NCBI GenBank assembly: GCA_021795255.1
Contig: JAJYPQ010000109.1
Coordinates: 1 to 10,296, forward strand
Source: Pseudomonadota bacterium
Lineage (GTDB): Bacteria; Pseudomonadota; Gammaproteobacteria; Acidiferrobacterales; Acidiferrobacteraceae
Length of the DNA stretch: 10,296 bases
Reading direction: 5' to 3'
Shown here: piece after piece, positions 7,330 through 10,296 of the stretch
How positions within the stretch are numbered: position 1 is the first letter of the stretch
Layout of the letters: each line of letters opens with the position of its first letter
The notes under the pieces: generated by a model
Databases searched by the model: none
What the model saw: only the letters and a program-made list of their open reading frames with translations
Told to the model about the DNA's origin: nothing
Program-made: the position numbers and the translations under genes

Positions 7330-7425
7330 TCAGAGGGCGTGCCCCTGGACCAAATTCACGACCAGCAAGACCAAGGCTATGACCAGCAAGATATGAATAA
7401 AACCGCCCAAGGTCCGGGCAGTCAC
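7330..7425 (-). pseudogene. 5'-truncated lmo0937-family small membrane protein
   Basis: On the minus strand the frame ending at 7330-7332 encodes TARTLGGFIHILLVIALVL, followed by LVVNLVQGHAL. This is the C-terminal half of lmo0937-type (DUF5670) proteins, small two-helix membrane proteins of about 50 aa. Their C-terminal signature, a TLGGFIH-like turn, a hydrophobic helix and a short polar tail, is all present. The first transmembrane helix expected upstream is missing. Going upstream, similarity fades after VTAR (about 7425), a few codons on comes TAA at 7441-7443, and that stretch is the insertion-sequence end. Possible starts inside the remnant are GTG 7425 and TTG 7437, neither with a well-placed ribosome binding site. 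I read this as a gene beheaded by the insertion sequence. The function of the family is unknown (often linked to envelope stress). A functional micro-protein cannot be excluded. Confidence 0.65.
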
Positions 7426-7458
7426 AGTATTTTCCAATCCTTAAATGAGTCTGAAGAG

Positions 7459-7469
7459 TGAGAGTGAAG
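7459..7469 (+). repeat. Degenerate second copy of the left IS end motif
   Basis: TGAGAGTGAAG here matches the terminal TGAGTCTGAAG (7446-7456) at 9 of 11 positions, 13 nt further inside the element. It may be a second transposase-binding site or chance similarity. Confidence 0.3.
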
Positions 7470-7477
7470 GGCCACCC

Positions 7478-8734
7478 TCAGCCGGATTTGAGATCCTGTT
7501 CGTGAATGGTGTGAAAGAGCTTCTGGCGAGCCTTCTGAAGACGGTCCGCCGCCTGGTTGTCGCTGAGGGCATAAGCGATCTGGTCCAGTATCGCAAAGCT
7601 TAAGTCGGGCTTCAAATAGGTCTCCGCCTCAGGGAGCGATTTCAGCTTGTCATAGGGGGTCATCATGGCCTCGTATCGGTAGCGCTTGCGCTGCTTCCCC
7701 TTGGCATCCGTATGGGTCTCTGGAAAGAAGCAGGGGCGATGATAATTCACGTAGGGATTCAAGACCTCCTGATTGAAGAGGTTCATCCGCTGGGCGAAGC
7801 GACTGGGGATGTGGCTATAGCCGAAGACCTTGCGGACGACCGACCCATTCTTGCTCTCGGCTAAGGCATTGTCGTTGGACTGTCGTGAGCGTGACTTCGT
7901 GAACGCGATGAGGAGTTTGTCCAAGAGTTCGGCCACCCGTTTGTTGATGTACTCCGAGCCGTTGTCCGAGTGAAAACCCAGCACGCGAAAAGGAAAGGTT
8001 GCCAGCAACTGCTCGAGGATGGGGATCAGATAATATTCGCTGATCTTCTCGACGGTGCAGACCACCTCAAACTGCGTGACCTCGTCTACGGCATTGACGT
8101 GATAAACGCCTTTTTTCCCATCTAAATCCCCCTGGTGGACGGTATCGATGCGGATATAACCGGGGCGTCCATTAGGTACCGGTTTGCGGCGTTCGCCGAT
8201 CGGGATCTGCCGCGGCCGGGTCTTCTCGAAGTGACGCCGCAGCCTTGTGTACGGAACGGATTTGCGGAGGTTGTAGAGATGGCTCACCGAGATCTGCGCC
8301 AGGCGTTCATATTCGGTTTGACCGAAGACCAATAAAGCGCGCTCACAGAGCTTCTTGACGGCCGGTCCACACGGCGTGTCGTGGCGTTGATCCATCGCCG
8401 CCAGCAGTCCGATATCAGCGGGCGTGTACTTCGGGGTAAAGCCCGCCACGGTCCTCTGGCGGCGCCTTACGGTGCCGGTCGTGCGGTACTGCGCGATCAA
8501 GCGCGTGATCTGCTGCCGGGAGTATCCGCTGACCTTCATGAGCACGCGAATCACGACCCCTTGATGGGACCTACAGAGGGTCAGATACCGGAATCGGACG
8601 AGCGTTTTTTGTACCCACTCATAGCGGGCAGCCGGGCTGCTCAGGACCGAAAAGGCCACCGTCTGGGTGCCGGACAAAAACTCCGTCAGCTGATCAATGG
8701 AGGTCAGGTTATCGAGGTTCATAAGGGTTTGCAT
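7478..8734 (-). CDS. IS transposase, integrase catalytic core (DD35E)
   Basis: Full-length transposase of 418 aa that cuts and rejoins the ends of its insertion sequence. The N-terminal third holds a helix-turn-helix segment (about 58-85, VLMKVSGYSRQQITRLIAQY) for end recognition. The retroviral-integrase-like core follows with Asp197 (YIRIDTVHQGD), Asp257 (GFHSDNGSEYIN) and Glu293 (NALAESKNGS). The 35 residues between the last two give the DD35E spacing. The C-terminus (YHRPCFFPETHTDAKGKQR and beyond) is intact, with no frameshift, so the element may be active. ATG 8732-8734 directly abuts AGGGAG; a second in-frame ATG at 8722 has a 12-nt spacing and may be the real start. The stop codon lies about 22 bp inside the left inverted repeat. 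Confidence 0.92.
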   Translation of the reverse strand: MQTLMNLDNLTSIDQLTEFLSGTQTVAFSVLSSPAARYEWVQKTLVRFRYLTLCRSHQGVVIRVLMKVSGYSRQQITRLIAQYRTTGTVRRRQRTVAGFTPKYTPADIGLLAAMDQRHDTPCGPAVKKLCERALLVFGQTEYERLAQISVSHLYNLRKSVPYTRLRRHFEKTRPRQIPIGERRKPVPNGRPGYIRIDTVHQGDLDGKKGVYHVNAVDEVTQFEVVCTVEKISEYYLIPILEQLLATFPFRVLGFHSDNGSEYINKRVAELLDKLLIAFTKSRSRQSNDNALAESKNGSVVRKVFGYSHIPSRFAQRMNLFNQEVLNPYVNYHRPCFFPETHTDAKGKQRKRYRYEAMMTPYDKLKSLPEAETYLKPDLSFAILDQIAYALSDNQAADRLQKARQKLFHTIHEQDLKSG

Positions 8735-8763
8735 CTCCCTATCATGAACAAAACCCGATCCGG

Positions 8764-8823
8764 CTTCAGACTCATTTCATATTAGAAACACAGCCCCTCC
8801 TTCAGACTCACTTCATGTTGGAA
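8764..8823 (+). repeat. Tandem pair of IS end motifs at the right boundary
   Basis: CTTCAGACTCATTTCAT (from 8764) and CTTCAGACTCACTTCAT (from 8800) are direct repeats offset by exactly 36 bp. Similarity continues as ATTAGAA and GTTGGAA, so about 24 bases match at all but a few positions. Both are inverted relative to the left end of the element at 7432-7456. The second copy contains the ATG (8815) that opens the downstream kinase fragment. Confidence 0.75.
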
Positions 8824-9579
8824 GAGGCTAACGCTCAACAGGCCATGCCCAAAGGGGGTATGATCGAGGTCTATGCGCGCAATGTCTCGCTGCGCGGCCA
8901 CGAAAACAGCTTGGCACCGGGTGATTACGTACAACTCGATTTTGTCGACCACGGATGCGGCATCGAGGCCTCAGACGTAGGCCAGGTATTCGATCCGTTT
9001 TTTACCACCAGGGCTCAGGGAACGGGGCTCGGTCTGACAACGTCAGCGCGCCTCATTGCCGAACACAAGGGGCTGATCGAGATCGAATCGCGGGTCAACG
9101 AGGGAACCCGGGTGCGCGTCTACCTTCCGCGGCTCATCGAAAGGGTAGCCACTCAGAGGCGCCTGGGACCAAGGTCTGCGAGCAAGGGCTGCATCCTTTT
9201 CATGGATGACGAGGAGGCCATTCGCAAGGTCGCCCAGGGTATGCTTGCGTACTTGGGCTACGAGGTGTGTCTGGCCGAGGATGGTAGTGCTGCGATCCGG
9301 GAGTACCAGCGGCGGCGCTTCGATGTCGTGATTCTCGATCTCACCGTGCGCGATGGGCTGGGCGGGCTTGCAACCCTTGAGCGCCTGCGGCTCTTGGATC
9401 CGGGTGTGGTCGCCGTCGTCTCGAGCGGCTATTCGAGCGACCCGGTCATGACCGACCACGGGCGCTTCGGGTTTTTGGCCAAGGTGCCCAAGCCTTATAC
9501 GCCGGAGGCCTTGGATGAGGCCATTCGCCCGCTACTAGGGATGCGTGCGAACGTGCCAAGTGTACGCTCCCGGGCCTAG
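8815..9579 (+). pseudogene. N-terminally truncated hybrid sensor histidine kinase (ATPase + REC remnant)
   Basis: The frame keeps the C-terminal part of a hybrid histidine kinase. It enters in the N-box (EANAQQAMPKGG, Asn6), then has the G1 box DHGCGI (45-50), F-box FDPFFTT (59-65) and G2 box GTGLGL (69-74). After a linker comes a receiver domain with MDDEE (129-133), phospho-acceptor Asp174 (VILDL) and a C-terminal KPY. The sensor region, the HisKA dimerisation domain with the phosphorylated histidine, and the first half of the N-box are missing. The nearest ATG lies inside the insertion-sequence repeat, with no good ribosome binding site. The frame is otherwise open with no stops, so truncation looks recent. 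Autophosphorylation is impossible without the H-box; the receiver part could still be expressed. The lost 5' part is not on the other side of the element. Confidence 0.85.
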
Positions 9580-9616
9580 GGCTTGGGACGTGCGAGCCAA
9601 CGAAGAGGAGGGCCGT

Positions 9617-10042
9617 ATGAAAAAACGCACAGGGGCACGGCGCCCCGGGGACGGCTTGGATGGGGGACGGCTTGATGCCATCGTCGCCCGGGCCCATAAG
9701 GACGCGGATACCCGCATGGGGGGTTACCGCGAACAGTCGCTGCGGATGCACCCCAAGGTCTGCGCGCGTTGCGGTCGGGAATTTGACGGGGCGAACCTGC
9801 ATGAGTTGACCGTGCATCACAAAGACCACAATCATGACAATAACCCGCCCGACGGCAGTAATTGGGAGAACCTATGCTTGTATTGTCACGACTGGGAACA
9901 TCAGAAGTATTCGTACGCGGTCAAGGGCGCGCAGGCGAACTTTGGCCTGACGCAGCCTAAGACGCCTCAAGCGGCGCCCGAGGTGACCCATAATCCGTTT
10001 GCGGCCCTAAAGGAGGCGCTGGCCAAGAAGCGCGGGACGTAA
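9617..10042 (+). CDS. yajD: HNH nuclease family protein, YajD-like
   Basis: Small predicted HNH endonuclease of 141 aa, somewhat longer than E. coli YajD (115 aa). The core VCARCGREF ... CLYCHDWEH contains two CxxC pairs (Cys49/Cys52 and Cys87/Cys90) for a structural zinc. The betabeta-alpha metal site is visible as LTVHHKDHNHDNN (His67, His68), with Asn82/Asn85 in SNWENL and a final histidine in CHDWEH. The alanine- and proline-rich tail ending in KEALAKKRGT is probably disordered. ATG 9617 is chosen because AGAGGAGGG at 9604-9612 precedes it. An in-frame ATG at 9545 overlaps the kinase fragment and has no such site. It follows that fragment by 37 bp and may originally have shared its transcript. 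Cellular role and DNA substrate are unknown. Confidence 0.88.
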   Translation: MKKRTGARRPGDGLDGGRLDAIVARAHKDADTRMGGYREQSLRMHPKVCARCGREFDGANLHELTVHHKDHNHDNNPPDGSNWENLCLYCHDWEHQKYSYAVKGAQANFGLTQPKTPQAAPEVTHNPFAALKEALAKKRGT

Positions 10043-10061
10043 CGGGGCGACGAGCGCGCAT

Positions 10062-10100
10062 AAAAAAAGCCAGCGGCCCTTGCGGGACCGCCGACTTTTT
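10062..10100. terminator. Bidirectional intrinsic terminator
   Basis: An A-run (10062-10068) precedes and a T-run (10096-10100) follows a GC-rich imperfect stem: GCCAGCGGCCC pairs with GGGACCGCCGAC around a TTGC loop, with bulges. The A-run and T-run give U-tracts in both directions. It sits between the convergent HNH nuclease and cold-shock genes and probably serves both. Confidence 0.8.
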
Positions 10101-10118
10101 GATGACAGGAGGTCCGCT

Positions 10119-10296
10119 TTAGGCGGGCGTGACCTGAGTGGCCTGGAGGCCCTTCGGTCCCTTCTCCACCTGGTAGGTCACAGCCTGACCTTCGGCGAGG
10201 GTTTTAAAGCCCGAGCCCGAAATCGCGGAGAAATGCACAAACACATCCGCGCTGCCGTCGGAAGGGGAGATAAAGCCAAAGCCCTTCGATTCATTG
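10119..10296 (-). CDS. CspA-family cold-shock protein (5' end beyond the window)
   Basis: The minus-strand frame ending at TAA (10119-10121) encodes the last 58 residues of a single cold-shock domain. This is a five-stranded OB-fold that binds single-stranded RNA and DNA and acts as an RNA chaperone in the cytoplasm. RNP1 is seen as KGFGFI and RNP2 as VFVHF. The tail [16 protein letters not shown] is typical of the family, which is about 68-70 aa, so roughly the first ten residues lie outside the window. Promoter and any cold-responsive 5' leader are also outside. It converges on the HNH nuclease gene across the terminator. Which Csp paralogue it is, and whether it is cold-induced, cannot be told. 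Confidence 0.94.
   Translation of the reverse strand, partial: NESKGFGFISPSDGSADVFVHFSAISGSGFKTLAEGQAVTYQVEKGPKGLQATQVTPA

Larger units (their letters stand above)
7443..8777 (-). mobile_element. Insertion sequence with DD35E transposase
   Basis: A 14-bp perfect terminal inverted repeat bounds the element: AAATGAGTCTGAAG at 7443-7456 and its exact complement at 8764-8777, giving about 1,335 bp around one transposase gene. Partial similarity continues outward on both sides (TTCCAA at 7432-7437). A further copy of the end motif lies at 8800-8823, so the true right tip could be there. No clear target-site duplication is visible with either choice of ends. That fits the finding that the flanks are parts of two different genes. 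By catalytic domain the element belongs to the IS3/IS481-like group of integrase-fold elements; I cannot assign a named element. Confidence 0.8.

Noticed and set aside
7039..7461. A plus-strand open frame of about 140 codons across the acyl carrier protein gene and the gap before the insertion sequence.
   Set aside because: It is antisense to two recognisable minus-strand sequences, has no family resemblance (Gln/Asp-rich tail from low-complexity antisense), and has no ribosome binding site.
1..10296. CRISPR arrays, tRNA or rRNA genes, prophage modules, or a defence system.
   Set aside because: No regularly spaced repeats, no cloverleaf or rRNA-like sequence, and no phage structural or cas genes. 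The HNH protein is the widespread YajD type without a partner, so a defence role is not supported.

Overview
The window reads as a chromosomal segment of a moderately GC-rich gammaproteobacterium. The main clue is the elongation factor P set: efp with a Lys34-type acceptor loop, its lysyl-ligase epmA downstream, and the divergent aminomutase epmB. This is the E. coli-type beta-lysylation system. The species cannot be named from the sequence alone; an acidophilic or sulfur/iron-oxidising lineage is only an impression. Several genes use GTG or TTG starts.

Layout. 1-733: a 1-Cys peroxiredoxin (+). 747-2689: a minus-strand pair, epmB followed by a polytopic NicO/UreH-like metal transporter, converging on the peroxiredoxin. 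2764-5407: a plus-strand run efp - epmA - Old Yellow Enzyme (NamA/YqjM-like) with gaps of 13 and 30 bp, so probably one operon. 5408-5529: a convergent junction with a good stem-loop. 5530-7200: on the minus strand, a small stand-alone acyl carrier protein and then a response regulator with a degenerate GGDEF (GGAEF) domain and an unassigned C-terminus.

7330-9579 is a rearranged zone. An intact DD35E insertion sequence (transposase on the minus strand) has near-identical inverted ends, with the end motif repeated at least on the right side. On its left lies the C-terminal half of an lmo0937-type small membrane protein (minus). On its right lies the C-terminal part of a hybrid sensor histidine kinase (plus), cut inside the N-box. 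The two remnants belong to different genes on opposite strands, so the element marks a deletion or rearrangement junction and not a simple insertion.

9617-10296: a YajD-type HNH nuclease gene (+), a bidirectional terminator, and the 3' part of a CspA-family cold-shock gene (-) running off the window.

Functionally, the core is EF-P and its modification. EpmB makes (R)-beta-lysine and EpmA attaches it to Lys34 of EF-P, which relieves ribosome stalling at polyproline. I found no complete, clearly novel multi-gene system. The points most worth a second look are the IS-bounded double truncation with repeated ends, the Old Yellow Enzyme inside the efp-epmA operon, the catalytically doubtful REC-GGAEF protein, and the orphan acyl carrier protein upstream of it.
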